Counted from the stretch's first letter, positions 28,407 through 37,210 are shown. The stretch: 64,000 nucleotides of DNA from Cyclobacterium sp. (GCF_014762705.1 NZ_JABURL010000094.1:1-64000), one strand, 5' to 3'. The notes: generated by a model from the letters alone, not told the origin. Numbers and translations are program-made.

Positions 28407-28709
28407 TCAGATTAATTCCATATGGTAAAGCACCAAAAATAAGACCAACAGGTTTAGTACCGTCCTTAAAATAGCAAAAAACCAGTTCCTACGAATATTT
28501 TTTTCTTCCTCGTCATTCAGGATCTGGTAAAAAAGTATAGCTATCAAGATGATATTAACCGTCAAAATAAGTAATGACAGGTACCCCACCCAATGGGGCC
28601 AGTACAAATATACCATCAAACCATTGAGTACATAGGCAGTCACGGTCAGGATACTCGTATTGCTATGCAGTTCCCTGGGATGAAAAAAAGATATTGGATT
28701 GGCTTCCAT
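28407..28709 (-). CDS. Small three-helix membrane protein, unknown
   Basis: The 100-residue protein has about three hydrophobic helices (about 21-38, 40-62 and 79-97) separated by a polar loop EEEKNIRRNW. It ends three bases before the ATG of the sulfatase gene, so the two are co-transcribed and probably translationally linked. I recognise no family. Its position suggests a role related to the sulfatase or to the same sugar pathway, but this is inference only. Confidence 0.65.
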   Translation of the reverse strand: MEANPISFFHPRELHSNTSILTVTAYVLNGLMVYLYWPHWVGYLSLLILTVNIILIAILFYQILNDEEEKNIRRNWFFAILRTVLNLLVLFLVLYHMELI

Positions 28710-28852
28710 GCTTTTAATTTGGATAAAAAATCAGGGATTATCAAGGCCTGAGCTATTAATTTGAGCTAAGCCACAAAAATAATTGAGGTGGCTATTTTTT
28801 CCATGAGGCAAACAACCGTCTTTTTATTTTCTCCGGCTCAATAAATGACGAC

Positions 28853-29236
28853 TTAGGGGTAATACAACAAATCGTACCCCACAACTTGCTTCAGTTTTTT
28901 ATCCAAAGTCCAGAGTTTGAGTTCGTTTTTCTGAACTGCATTAAAAATTATCGCATCGATTATTCCTACTCCATGATGAACCAATCCAGAATGATAAGCA
29001 AGTAAACCTGATGCCATCACCAAAAAAGGTTCATCCAAAGCGGGAACCAAAGATGCATACTCCAGAATAACATTTACCTCTCTTTTGCTTTTTGCACCTT
29101 GCAAAAGTTCTGCAAAAATAAGCTCAAGACCAAACACCCTGCCATTTTCAAGAAGTTCCTGGCAAATATCAAAGAAGCTGGGATTTCCTTTCAGGTATTC
29201 AATCCAGATGGAAGTATCGAACACAACCCCTCTCAT
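28853..29236 (-). CDS. vapC: PIN-domain ribonuclease toxin (VapC family)
   Basis: The 127-residue protein begins VVFDTSIWIEYLKG (first catalytic Asp followed by TSIWIEYL, a PIN signature), and has LIFAELLQG (conserved Glu) and GVGIIDAIIFNAV (Asp), plus the closing LWTLDKKL (Asp). These acidic residues build the Mg2+ site of a VapC ribonuclease. Its ATG overlaps the antitoxin stop (ATGA at 29233-29236), the usual arrangement. Targets of VapC toxins are tRNA or rRNA; the target here is unknown. Confidence 0.9.
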   Translation of the reverse strand: MRGVVFDTSIWIEYLKGNPSFFDICQELLENGRVFGLELIFAELLQGAKSKREVNVILEYASLVPALDEPFLVMASGLLAYHSGLVHHGVGIIDAIIFNAVQKNELKLWTLDKKLKQVVGYDLLYYP

Positions 29237-29439
29237 TCGCGATTCAAGTCCCGTATTTCCTTCGCAGCGTACCTGAACGCCAATGGTTCATTCAAAACCG
29301 TGGTTCCCAATTGCTTGATTTTTTGGGTTCTGATGTAGGCAATTAAAGCAATTTTTACCGTTTCTGTGATTGTATCTGCCTTGGATAATTCCATGGCTTC
29401 CGCTATCAACTCGTCAGGAATAATGGCTGTAACTTTCAT
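29233..29439 (-). CDS. vapB: Ribbon-helix-helix antitoxin (VapB/DUF2191-like)
   Basis: The 68-residue protein has an N-terminal ribbon-helix-helix DNA-binding part (MKVTAIIPDELIAEAM, then TITETVKIALIAYI) and a basic-acidic C-terminal tail that would wrap the toxin. It directly precedes and overlaps the VapC gene. Such pairs autorepress from their own promoter, which must lie in the AT-rich DNA to the right (29440-29500; the sequence tacgataaagtatcgta at 29460-29476 is a near-perfect palindrome and a candidate operator). Confidence 0.88.
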   Translation of the reverse strand: MKVTAIIPDELIAEAMELSKADTITETVKIALIAYIRTQKIKQLGTTVLNEPLAFRYAAKEIRDLNRE

Positions 29440-29784
29440 ACTATTAACTTTTTACGAATATACGATAAAGTATCGTATGATTACCAGTTATTAAAAGCAA
29501 AATTTTAATCAATTTGGACTTAGGAGTTTTTACTGAAATTGGTGGAGCTATAAGCGATTTATTTCCCACAATAGAAAAAACCAAAGGTCTCCCCTATGCA
29601 CCAGGGATCTCTTTAACCCGGATTATGTATTAGCCTTCGTGACGAGGGCTTAAAACGCGAGAAAATCAATCACTTTGGATAGTGAGGCGTAGTCACCCCT
29701 ACGGTGAACTCGAAAAGTGGAGCGAAGCGGGTGATTTTGAAGCGTTTTAAGTCCGAAGTAGAAAATCTAATGCATATTTCGGGT
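29440..29784. other. Intergenic region holding the vapBC promoter side and a large palindrome
   Basis: The right part (29440-29500) is the likely promoter of vapBC with an operator-like palindrome. From 29615 to 29785 lies a long imperfect inverted repeat, described separately. No gene is seen. Confidence 0.6.
29460..29476. promoter_or_regulatory. Candidate operator palindrome upstream of vapBC
   Basis: TACGATA and TATCGTA arms around a three-base centre sit about 20 bases upstream of the antitoxin start. A palindrome at this position is what a ribbon-helix-helix antitoxin would bind to autoregulate. This is a sequence-only proposal. Confidence 0.5.
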
Positions 29785-29785
29785 T
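29615..29785. repeat. Large imperfect palindrome, MITE-like or REP-like
   Basis: Arm 1 (29615-29673) and arm 2 (29731-29785) are imperfect reverse complements: AACCCG...TTAG facing CTAA...CGGGTT at the outer ends, CTTAAAACGC facing GCGTTTTAAG in the middle, and AATCAATCAC facing GTGATTTT near the centre. The inner 57 bases contain smaller symmetric pieces (CGTAG/CTACG, TCACC/GGTGA). The element starts exactly at the stop codon of the 29785-30882 gene, so it might also terminate transcription. It carries no coding frame. Confidence 0.6.
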
Positions 29786-30882
29786 TAATGATCAGGACTA
29801 TTGCCATGCTTCTCCAGAAACTCCAGTACCTGACGCTCCACAAAACTGTTTTCATGGGGTATCATTCTGCCTAGTGCTCCATTAAATTTGGCTGAATTTA
29901 TCCCATGATCTGAATATAACTTCAGTAGCTTTACCAGCTGCGGACCAGTCATCTGGTTAAGGTTCGTCATTGAATGGTTCACCACATCCGGATTTAAATG
30001 GGCTGCTTCAGCCAATTGATCAAAAATCAGGTTTTCTATGCCATGGTCTACCTTACCGATAAGCTTGAAAAGTTGAAGTTGTAAATCCTCCGATCCCAGC
30101 TGTTCAATTGTAAGTGATTTCAATAACAGGTAGGACTGGAAATATTCTTCTTCAAGTAAGATTTTAATTAATCCATCCATTACCAAATCATTTAATTCCG
30201 GGAGTATGTCAAGCCGCTCCAATGCCCAGGTTCTGTCACTCTGATCGGTACTTTGCAGGATCTTTGTAAACAGATAGGGATCAAAGCTGCTTTCTGTCAG
30301 ACCTATAACTTGCTGTTGAACCGGGCCGTGGACGACATGGTATAATTTATGGGTAGTATAGGCAGCCCCAGGCACCACATAATCCAGCACATCCTTTGCC
30401 GTAGCACCAGATACCCCATCTGCTGAATGGCTTACTGTGTCCGTATTTTTGATTAAATCCTCAAAAGCATAATTTCCCAATGGCAGAAATGGATCTGCCA
30501 GCAGTTGATGCAATTGTTCGTATTCCATTGGTGAAAAAGGATCATGATCATATTTGCTCAGAAACTCTCCATCTTGCAGCTCGAAACCCAGGTACCTGCC
30601 GGTAATGTTCCAGTAGACCCTTATTTTCAAGGGACGACACTTGTTGTCAAAGCATACTCCGGTGTGCAAATCCATAAAATAATTCAGCGGAATACTGACA
30701 GTTCCGTCTTCCTGGCGCATTTCCTGCCGGTACAGGGAATCATTAATGGATATGGTGATCAAGCTGGAAGAATCAGATATGGATATGGTAGCAGGTTGAA
30801 AATACCTGATATCCTCCTTTTTTTCTAAAAAAAACAGGACCAATGAAAGCCCGATCGAAAATCCCTTTATCCAATTGATCAT
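29785..30882 (-). CDS. Unknown protein with FMN-binding-type DGVSGAT motif and helical repeats
   Basis: The 365-residue protein has a hydrophobic N-terminus (about 5-20), a beta-rich part with a Cys-containing FDNKCRPLKIRVYW segment (78-91), and DGVSGATAKD at 155-164, the motif used in NqrC/RnfG/NosR-type FMN-binding domains where Thr161 would receive FMN covalently via ApbE. The C-terminal 180 residues are helical and HEAT-like. It starts 24 bases after the FAD oxidoreductase gene, so both are one operon. Assignment as a flavinylated electron carrier rests on the motif alone; no ApbE gene is nearby. Confidence 0.55.
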   Translation of the reverse strand: MINWIKGFSIGLSLVLFFLEKKEDIRYFQPATISISDSSSLITISINDSLYRQEMRQEDGTVSIPLNYFMDLHTGVCFDNKCRPLKIRVYWNITGRYLGFELQDGEFLSKYDHDPFSPMEYEQLHQLLADPFLPLGNYAFEDLIKNTDTVSHSADGVSGATAKDVLDYVVPGAAYTTHKLYHVVHGPVQQQVIGLTESSFDPYLFTKILQSTDQSDRTWALERLDILPELNDLVMDGLIKILLEEEYFQSYLLLKSLTIEQLGSEDLQLQLFKLIGKVDHGIENLIFDQLAEAAHLNPDVVNHSMTNLNQMTGPQLVKLLKLYSDHGINSAKFNGALGRMIPHENSFVERQVLEFLEKHGNSPDH

Positions 30883-30906
30883 GTATCTCTGCTTTGTAGG
30901 TTTTGC

Positions 30907-32286
30907 TTAAGCTTCCGGTACAATCCCTCCATGCATCTTTAGCATATTTTTCAACTCATCAAGGGGGACCTTAGCCGGGGTAACCTTGAGTTTAATCGCC
31001 AAAACGGCCGCTGCTGCCGCCGCTTGTCCCATGCCCATACAGGATGCCTGAACCCTCAATGCTGAATTGGCCAGCCGGTCACTGCTCAGACAACGCCCGG
31101 CAACCAAAAAATTCTGGCTGTTTTTTGGTATCAATGCCCTTAGTGGGATGGTGGCCACAATGTCTTCTTTGAGAAATTCCTGATAAATAGATTCCCCATC
31201 TCTATGCAAATCAATGGGATAAAAAGAATAAGACAAGGAATCGGGAAACACTTTTCCGGAAACATAGTCTTCATGGGTGACCTTATAAAGTCCGTCAATC
31301 CGGTAGGTTTCCCGAACGGCAGTTTCAGTCTGGGCATCCATTAATTTTAATTTTTCACATCCCGGAAATGTTCGCAATTTCCTGATCAGGTTCAATAGGG
31401 ACGCTCTACCTTCTATATTGGCTTTTGTATGCAGCTCGGCTGTAGAAGAGTCGGCCCCATGCACATAAACGTAGTTATAGGGCACGGTAGGTGGGAAATT
31501 ATTAACGGATGAATCCACTTTCACGTCCTCATTAATCAGCATATTTTGCCTAAGCCTGCCATGGTATTCCTGTGGAATTTTAGAAAGGTCCAGGGATTCA
31601 AAATCATAGCCTCCAATCCGAAAGATAAAGGATCCTGGTTGTGTATCTTTCTCTCTTAATAAGTCAAATCCAGCAATTGAGGCGGCGGCGGCATTACCGG
31701 AACAATCGATGATCTGATCACAAATGATTTCATTGGCAACTCCTTTCCCAACCGTTTTGACGGTCCATTTTCCATTGGTAAAATTAATGGTTGTGGGCGT
31801 TTCATAATAGTGAATGCCAACGCCTGCATCAAGGCACTTTTCCTCTGCCAGCAAGGCATAAAGTGCCTTATTGACGGTTACCTGATGCCTCCAATGACGA
31901 ATGGTGTCATTGTTGGGAATGATAGAGAAATTAGGGAGGATATCATCGTTTAGTTTTACCGCATCCATCACCAGCTCCCATCCTATTCCTCCGATAATCT
32001 GCTTCCCCCAGGCATGAAATATCCCGGGGAAGGATACCCCTCCGGTGGTAGTCGTCCCTCCCAATTGGCTGCCACTTTCTATCAGGGTAGTTTTGGCCCC
32101 TGCTCTTCCTGCCTGTATGGCTGCCACAACGCCGGCAGTTCCCCCACCGACAATCAAAATTTCGGTTTCAATTTTTTGCTTTTTGATGGTATATGGTGCT
32201 GCCAGCATTTCCCCTTTTGTAAGCTGCGGGGCGGTCAGTCCTACTGATATCGCTCCCATTCTGGCAATCATTTCTCTTCTTTTCAT
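30907..32286 (-). CDS. FAD-dependent oxidoreductase (FAD_oxidored family), exported
   Basis: The 459-residue protein has a twin-arginine-like start (MKRREMIARMGAIS), then the FAD Rossmann motif ILIVGGGTAGVVAA (GGGTAG at 47-52) and TTLIESGSQLGGTTTTGGV, matching the FAD-dependent oxidoreductase family that includes sugar or secondary-metabolite oxidases. The C-terminal LVAGRCLSSDRLANSALRVQ segment is the second FAD contact. Its partner downstream is the DGVSGAT protein, which could take electrons from it. The substrate is not known. Between it and RhaT lies a SusD scar, so it may once have belonged to a SusCD locus. Confidence 0.88.
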   Translation of the reverse strand: MKRREMIARMGAISVGLTAPQLTKGEMLAAPYTIKKQKIETEILIVGGGTAGVVAAIQAGRAGAKTTLIESGSQLGGTTTTGGVSFPGIFHAWGKQIIGGIGWELVMDAVKLNDDILPNFSIIPNNDTIRHWRHQVTVNKALYALLAEEKCLDAGVGIHYYETPTTINFTNGKWTVKTVGKGVANEIICDQIIDCSGNAAAASIAGFDLLREKDTQPGSFIFRIGGYDFESLDLSKIPQEYHGRLRQNMLINEDVKVDSSVNNFPPTVPYNYVYVHGADSSTAELHTKANIEGRASLLNLIRKLRTFPGCEKLKLMDAQTETAVRETYRIDGLYKVTHEDYVSGKVFPDSLSYSFYPIDLHRDGESIYQEFLKEDIVATIPLRALIPKNSQNFLVAGRCLSSDRLANSALRVQASCMGMGQAAAAAAVLAIKLKVTPAKVPLDELKNMLKMHGGIVPEA

Positions 32287-32350
32287 CTTATATTGGGTTT
32301 GTATAACGCAGACCTCCAGGCTTTAAAAACCTGGAAGTCTGCTATAATAA

Positions 32351-32440
32351 TCAATAACCGGGGTTTTGGTCTGTTGCCGGATCAATGGCACCATTGAAAT
32401 TGGTTTCCTGTAAAGGAATGGACCCAAGGTTATGTTTCTT
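32351..32440 (-). pseudogene. C-terminal relic of a SusD/RagB family gene
   Basis: In the minus frame ending at a TGA at 32351-32353 the last 29 codons read KKHNLGSIPLQETNFN, then GAIDPATDQNPGY. The ending I-P-x-x-E-x-x-x-N-x-A-I-D-x-A-x-x-QNPGY is the typical SusD C-terminus. Upstream, the frame is closed and overlaps the 3' end of the RhaT gene by 11 bases, so the rest of the SusD gene has been deleted. It marks a deletion junction directly at the RhaT stop. Confidence 0.75.
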
Positions 32441-33488
32441 TAAAATTTCCAATCCCTACTATGAATATGGACATAATAATGATAACAATTCCTGAGGCTA
32501 TGGTCCACTTGGTTTTTGTTGAAGTTTCCTTCCACTCTTTTCGGTAAAAGCCCCAAAAATTAGCAGTTAAAATAATTGTTGACATATGCAGTATCCATGA
32601 ACTTGCACCATTACCCAGCTTACTTTCGCCCATTCCGTAAAAAAAGAACTGTAAAAACCAGATTGTCCCCGCAATTGCTGCAAACATATAATTATTAAAT
32701 AAGGGAGTTGTTTTATTGTAAAAATCTTTATGTGTACGATTTTTTAAGCTCAAAAATGTTGTCCAAATAAAGTTGGTGGTAAAACCTCCCCACAAAATTA
32801 CTACAAAACTAACATTGTTTTGATAAAGCGGGTTAAATCCTGCCTCCACAGCGGCATTTGCCAAAGGTTTCCCAGCCTCAATTCCATAGTTGAAAAATGC
32901 ACTGAGAATACCCGAAAAAATGGCAATTATCAATCCTTTCACCAGGCTAAAATCCTTTATACTTTTTCTTTTCTGTTCTTCCGATAGTTCTCGTTCTTTC
33001 ATCATACCGGCCCTTCCCGAGACAGCAATACCTGTCAGGCAAAGAAGGACACCCAATAATACCAAACGGCCTCCGGTACTGTTTATCATATCAGTAAATG
33101 AAACTTTCCCAACGGCAGGGTATAAATTGTAGTATATTGATGGAACCAAGGCCCCAAAAGCTGCTGAAAAACCCAAAACGACAGAACTACCCAAAGACAT
33201 GCCCAGGTACCTTATTCCCAGGCCGTAAGTTAATCCTCCGATGCCCCACAAAACTCCCATTAAAAAAGTAAAAAAAATAATATTCATTGAAGAACTACTG
33301 ATAATTTGCATAAAATCAGGAACTGTAAGCCAAGCCGCCAGAGGAGGCACTATTATCCATGAAAAAAGACCTCCTACGATCCAGTAACTTTCCCAAGCCC
33401 AACCTTTTACTTTATCAAATGGCATGTAAAAACTACCTGCGGAAAATCCACCTATTGAGTGGAAAATTATTCCAAAAATTGCTTGCAT
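32430..33488 (-). CDS. rhaT: L-rhamnose/proton symporter (RhaT family)
   Basis: The 352-residue membrane protein has about ten helices and the RhaT family patterns, with IFGIIFHSIGGFSAGSFYMPF at the start, WGIGGLTYGLGIRYLG in the middle and YGMGESKLGNGASSWILHMST near the end. RhaT imports L-rhamnose (and sometimes L-mannose/lyxose) with protons. The setting supports sugar use: a glycosidase relic lies 130 bases upstream and an L-fucose/L-arabinose isomerase-family gene beyond it. It lies between two gene fragments, so it is part of a rearranged locus, although its own frame is intact. Confidence 0.88.
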   Translation of the reverse strand: MQAIFGIIFHSIGGFSAGSFYMPFDKVKGWAWESYWIVGGLFSWIIVPPLAAWLTVPDFMQIISSSSMNIIFFTFLMGVLWGIGGLTYGLGIRYLGMSLGSSVVLGFSAAFGALVPSIYYNLYPAVGKVSFTDMINSTGGRLVLLGVLLCLTGIAVSGRAGMMKERELSEEQKRKSIKDFSLVKGLIIAIFSGILSAFFNYGIEAGKPLANAAVEAGFNPLYQNNVSFVVILWGGFTTNFIWTTFLSLKNRTHKDFYNKTTPLFNNYMFAAIAGTIWFLQFFFYGMGESKLGNGASSWILHMSTIILTANFWGFYRKEWKETSTKTKWTIASGIVIIIMSIFIVGIGNFKET

Positions 33489-33618
33489 TGATTAGTGAAT
33501 TTTGAATTTGGTTAAGGTACAAAAAACAAGCATAGCCTGGGTAATCTGAGGCTTTTTGTAAGGCTGAAATAGCTCAAAGACATACCGGTATTTACATAGA
33601 TTTAGGCTTGCATTGACA

Positions 33619-33933
33619 TTAGAATACTTTTGCCTGTAAAATAGTAACCGGCCCCAATAAACCTGATGGTTCCAATAGTATTTCGTCAATGGGTCTGTCT
33701 CTATAATCATGTTTCAAATCGGTGTTGGTGGAGATGAATTTCTTTTTATTGTGTAAAGTCTGGTCACCGGCTACACGATTGTAAAATGAATTCACTACTT
33801 TAATTTCAAGGATATTGTCGACTTTTTGTAGTGCATCGCTAATTTCTACCCGAAATGGCGATGTGCAGACGATGCCTTTGTCTCGTCCATTTATTTTTAC
33901 CTCGGCAATACCCATATCTTTTATGATTTGGAG
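33619..33933 (-). pseudogene. C-terminal relic of a glycoside hydrolase (GH106/GH2-like)
   Basis: The frame reads DMGIAEVKINGRDKGIV, TSPFRVEISDALQK, NILEIKVVNSFYNRVAGDQ and EPSGLLGPVTI, the galactose-binding-like C-terminal domain of GH106 alpha-L-rhamnosidases and related GH2-type enzymes. Only about 104 residues remain, and no matching catalytic domain is found upstream before the isomerase gene at 34084. The 35 codons before it in the same frame are unrelated AT-rich sequence. The neighbouring RhaT gene supports a rhamnoside-degrading origin. Confidence 0.7.
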
Positions 33934-34083
33934 TTGCCAATATTTCGTAAGCAAATTTTTAATATTAATAAATAACTTCAAAATACGCCAATAATTTTTC
34001 AATAAATGTGTCCTGAAACCTTTACTATTTTCCCACATTTATTCTTATTTTTTTTTCTAGTATTCAAAAATTTGCTGTAATAA

Positions 34084-35496
34084 TTAACAAATTTTTACCA
34101 CATCGATATTCAAAATTTGACCCAACTTTTCAATTTTGTCAGCAATATGTCCAAGTCCAATAGCACAATGATGTGCCGGTCCCTGTTTAGACCATTGATC
34201 CATAAACATTTTAGCACCAATAGGGAATTTATAGCGGCTATTGGTGTTTCCGATTTGCAATACAGGCCCAGCCACTGATTCGCCTTCTGCGATTAAAAAG
34301 AATAAACCATCTTTTCCTTCCACCACAGAGAGTAAAGTCACCCGTCCGTTTTTTACATTCATTTGAATGGACAAACCTTTCCCGGGCTTGCCATGATAAA
34401 CGGGCAGTGGAACCAATTTTACTTTTTCCTCGGCAATGGCGGGATGTGCAGGCCCATCGTGACCCAGATAGATGGCATCATCTTTAAAATCCATCAGGTA
34501 GAATTCAGAAAAGGAGCCTCCTGCCCCAAATTCAGCCATTATTTTCATGGCCTGTGCATTTTTTACCTCACATTCTCCAGCTACAGGAATGTTTTTCCCG
34601 GTTAATAAGGTATTGCCGGCTATTACTGATGTTACTATATTTTCATATTCGTTTCCGGATTCGCCTTCATAGTAATAAGCCATCGCTCCAAGAGCGTGGG
34701 CTTCGACCAGCTTATCCAATGCTACCGATGTTTTGGCTGCCCTTTCGATCTCACTTTTCTCACACTCAGGTGAGACCTCAAATGAGTTTGAAAATTCTTC
34801 AATCTTTGAGAGCACTTCGCCTTCTGTGGCTGCATCCCTGTATTTTTTCAATTCACACATTTCCAGCAATTCGATGTGCGTGCCGAATGCAGTGCATTGT
34901 TTTGTCAGGTCGGTATAAACATCCAACATTCCACCATAGTAATGGCCAAGAACCCCAAGCCGATTGTTTCTCATTTTAGCGGCAACCCTTGCTGCCTCCG
35001 TCCAGGCTTTTATTTCCGACCAGGCTTGTTCATCTTTTAAATAACCGGTCACAATATCATATGGGATGCCAGACCGGTTAAACACACTTGCAATTTCAGG
35101 TACTGAACAGGCCTGACAATGTTCCAACCAGACACCGGTCATTTTTCCACGGTCATCAAGCGCATTGAATTTTTCGTAATCTAATTGGGGAACAGGTTGA
35201 AGATTTAAAATAACGATTGGTGCCTTTACTTTTTGCGCTATGGGTAATACGGTTGACGACAAAGCATAAGTTGAAACATAAAGAAAAACAATTTCTACAT
35301 CCTCTTTCTTAAGCAATTCAGCAGCTTCGCGTGCTCTTTCTGGATTATCTATCATTCCTGCATCGACTACTTCCAAACCAGAGCCTGATATTTTGTTTTT
35401 AATTTGTTCCTGATATCCTCTCAGGTTATCGAGCAATCCCTCAAATTGTGGCCAGTAGGTGTCAAGTCCAATTCCGAATAGTCCGACTTTTATCAT
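34084..35496 (-). CDS. L-fucose/L-arabinose isomerase family protein
   Basis: The 470-residue cytosolic protein has the fold of L-arabinose/L-fucose isomerases. Likely metal ligands are Glu in VAGECEVKNA, Asp in EFYLMDFKDD, His in GHDGPAHPAI and His in GPAHHCAIGLGH, matching the E-E-H-H site with one Glu replaced by Asp, or aligned differently. The natural substrate cannot be read from sequence; L-rhamnose, L-fucose or L-arabinose are all possible. It lies downstream of the sulfatase-SusCD genes and upstream of RhaT, supporting isomerisation of a sugar released and imported by the locus. Confidence 0.8.
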   Translation of the reverse strand: MIKVGLFGIGLDTYWPQFEGLLDNLRGYQEQIKNKISGSGLEVVDAGMIDNPERAREAAELLKKEDVEIVFLYVSTYALSSTVLPIAQKVKAPIVILNLQPVPQLDYEKFNALDDRGKMTGVWLEHCQACSVPEIASVFNRSGIPYDIVTGYLKDEQAWSEIKAWTEAARVAAKMRNNRLGVLGHYYGGMLDVYTDLTKQCTAFGTHIELLEMCELKKYRDAATEGEVLSKIEEFSNSFEVSPECEKSEIERAAKTSVALDKLVEAHALGAMAYYYEGESGNEYENIVTSVIAGNTLLTGKNIPVAGECEVKNAQAMKIMAEFGAGGSFSEFYLMDFKDDAIYLGHDGPAHPAIAEEKVKLVPLPVYHGKPGKGLSIQMNVKNGRVTLLSVVEGKDGLFFLIAEGESVAGPVLQIGNTNSRYKFPIGAKMFMDQWSKQGPAHHCAIGLGHIADKIEKLGQILNIDVVKIC

Positions 35497-35719
35497 GTCT
35501 GATTATTTTAAACTATTTTTAATTTTCATTTCCTATTAGTATAAGTCCCATACTTTAATAAGCTCATTGGTCTGATGATGGCTTTAGCAGAATTACGAAA
35601 ATAATGTGGTCCGGCCATGAGGCGAACAATAGGTATCAATTGTTAAATTTATTGAACTTTTATACAAACTGGGACAAAAAATGCTCCAAGGATAAGTAAA
35701 TCAATCCCTTAAACCTAGG

Positions 35720-37210
35720 TTAATTATTTTTGAATCCCGGACTTTGCACTTTGGTCTCATAATTTTTATAGGGAATTTCATGTCCCCTTTCCGTATTCAC
35801 TTCGTAGCCCCAAATGGTCAAATATTGTTCTTTAGGTAGAAACAGATCACCCCTCTCTTTAAGTTTGGCCTGGAGTGTTTCATCAAGTTTATTTTGAATG
35901 TCCCGGTAACTTATATTGTTAAGCAAATTCTCCATTTGATAGGGGTCTTCCAAATTATCATACAAAAGCCATGGTTGATCCTGGTTTCGAACATAGGTAT
36001 AGCGTGCCGTTCTTATGCCTCTATAAGGGATCCCTTCGTGGTAGCCGGCAAAAGGATAAACACTCATTATCAAAGCAGCCCGATCATCCTCAATCTTGTC
36101 ATTTGAAATAAAATGGGTAAGATCTTCACCCTCAATTGAGCTGGGTATGGAGACTTCTGCTATGGATAACAAAGTGGGTAGAATATCGGGCGTATTAATT
36201 GGTGCATTTATCTCATATCCTTCGTTCCCGTAAACTGCCGGATACTTTATTAGAAAAGGAACACGTATGGACTCATCCCAGGGACGTTGTTTCTCTTTGG
36301 GTGGCTCTCCTTGTGAACCCAGCATTTCTCCATGGTCTGCAGTAAAAACTACTATTGTATTTTCTGCTTGACCTGTCTCTTCAAGCGTCTTCATTAAATT
36401 ACCTATACAAAGGTCCAGTGCCAGGATATGGGCATAATAACCCTGAGCCTCTTTTCGAGCTTCCTCTTGCCTCCATTCAGGCACATTAGGACGAAGTTTT
36501 ATGGAATCTAAAGGATATTTCTCTTTTAATTCAGCGGGCGCTGTATGATGCGGGAAATGGGGTATGCCATAGGAAATCATCAGTAAAAATGGTTTTTCAT
36601 CGGAAGAATGTTCTCGGATGTAGTTCTGAGCATCTTTGGTCTGAGCATAGGCATCATAACCTTCCCACTTAAGCTTTGTAGTATCCTCATTCGCATAATA
36701 AAAAGAATTGTTATAGTCGTGTGTACATTCCAGTGCTTTCCAATACTCAAACCCTTGGCGGCGATTTTTAGGAATAAAACTTTCCCTACCATGCCCGTCC
36801 AAATGCCATTTCCCAATGTATCCTGTTTTATATCCTGCTTCCTTAAAGATTTCAGCCATGCAAAGTTCCTCACTTGGCAAGTACAAATCATTCATAAACA
36901 TTCCTGTACTCAGTGGAAAACGACCCGTCATGAGTGCCGCTCGGTAGGGAGTACATACAGGACTTACAGCCACTGCATTTTTAAAATTAATTGCACTGGC
37001 CGCTAGCCGATCCAGATTTGGGGTATTTGCATTTGGGTCTCCACTGTAGCCCACAGCCTGGGCCCGTAGTTGATCTGCAAGAATATATATTATATTAGGT
37101 TTTGTTGATTTTTCAGAAGCTTGATTACTATTTTGAGTACACATACTCAGCATAAGAAAGCAACAAATCATTAGGTATTTTTTAAGTATGGTTAAGTGCT
37201 GTGCCATCAT
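35720..37210 (-). CDS. Sulfatase lipoprotein (S1 family)
   Basis: The 496-residue protein has a lipoprotein signal (LMLSMC, Cys24) and the sulfatase fold with NIIYILADQLRAQAVGY and Cys86 in CTPYR (86-90), the formylglycine site (the C-x-P-x-R consensus is kept). VVFTADHGEMLGSQG supplies further metal ligands. It lies 161 bases downstream of SusD, so it is most likely part of the SusCD transcription unit and acts on a sulfated glycan at the cell surface or in the periplasm. The subfamily cannot be fixed from sequence; it differs clearly from the sulfatase at 26952-28403. Confidence 0.92.
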   Translation of the reverse strand: MMAQHLTILKKYLMICCFLMLSMCTQNSNQASEKSTKPNIIYILADQLRAQAVGYSGDPNANTPNLDRLAASAINFKNAVAVSPVCTPYRAALMTGRFPLSTGMFMNDLYLPSEELCMAEIFKEAGYKTGYIGKWHLDGHGRESFIPKNRRQGFEYWKALECTHDYNNSFYYANEDTTKLKWEGYDAYAQTKDAQNYIREHSSDEKPFLLMISYGIPHFPHHTAPAELKEKYPLDSIKLRPNVPEWRQEEARKEAQGYYAHILALDLCIGNLMKTLEETGQAENTIVVFTADHGEMLGSQGEPPKEKQRPWDESIRVPFLIKYPAVYGNEGYEINAPINTPDILPTLLSIAEVSIPSSIEGEDLTHFISNDKIEDDRAALIMSVYPFAGYHEGIPYRGIRTARYTYVRNQDQPWLLYDNLEDPYQMENLLNNISYRDIQNKLDETLQAKLKERGDLFLPKEQYLTIWGYEVNTERGHEIPYKNYETKVQSPGFKNN

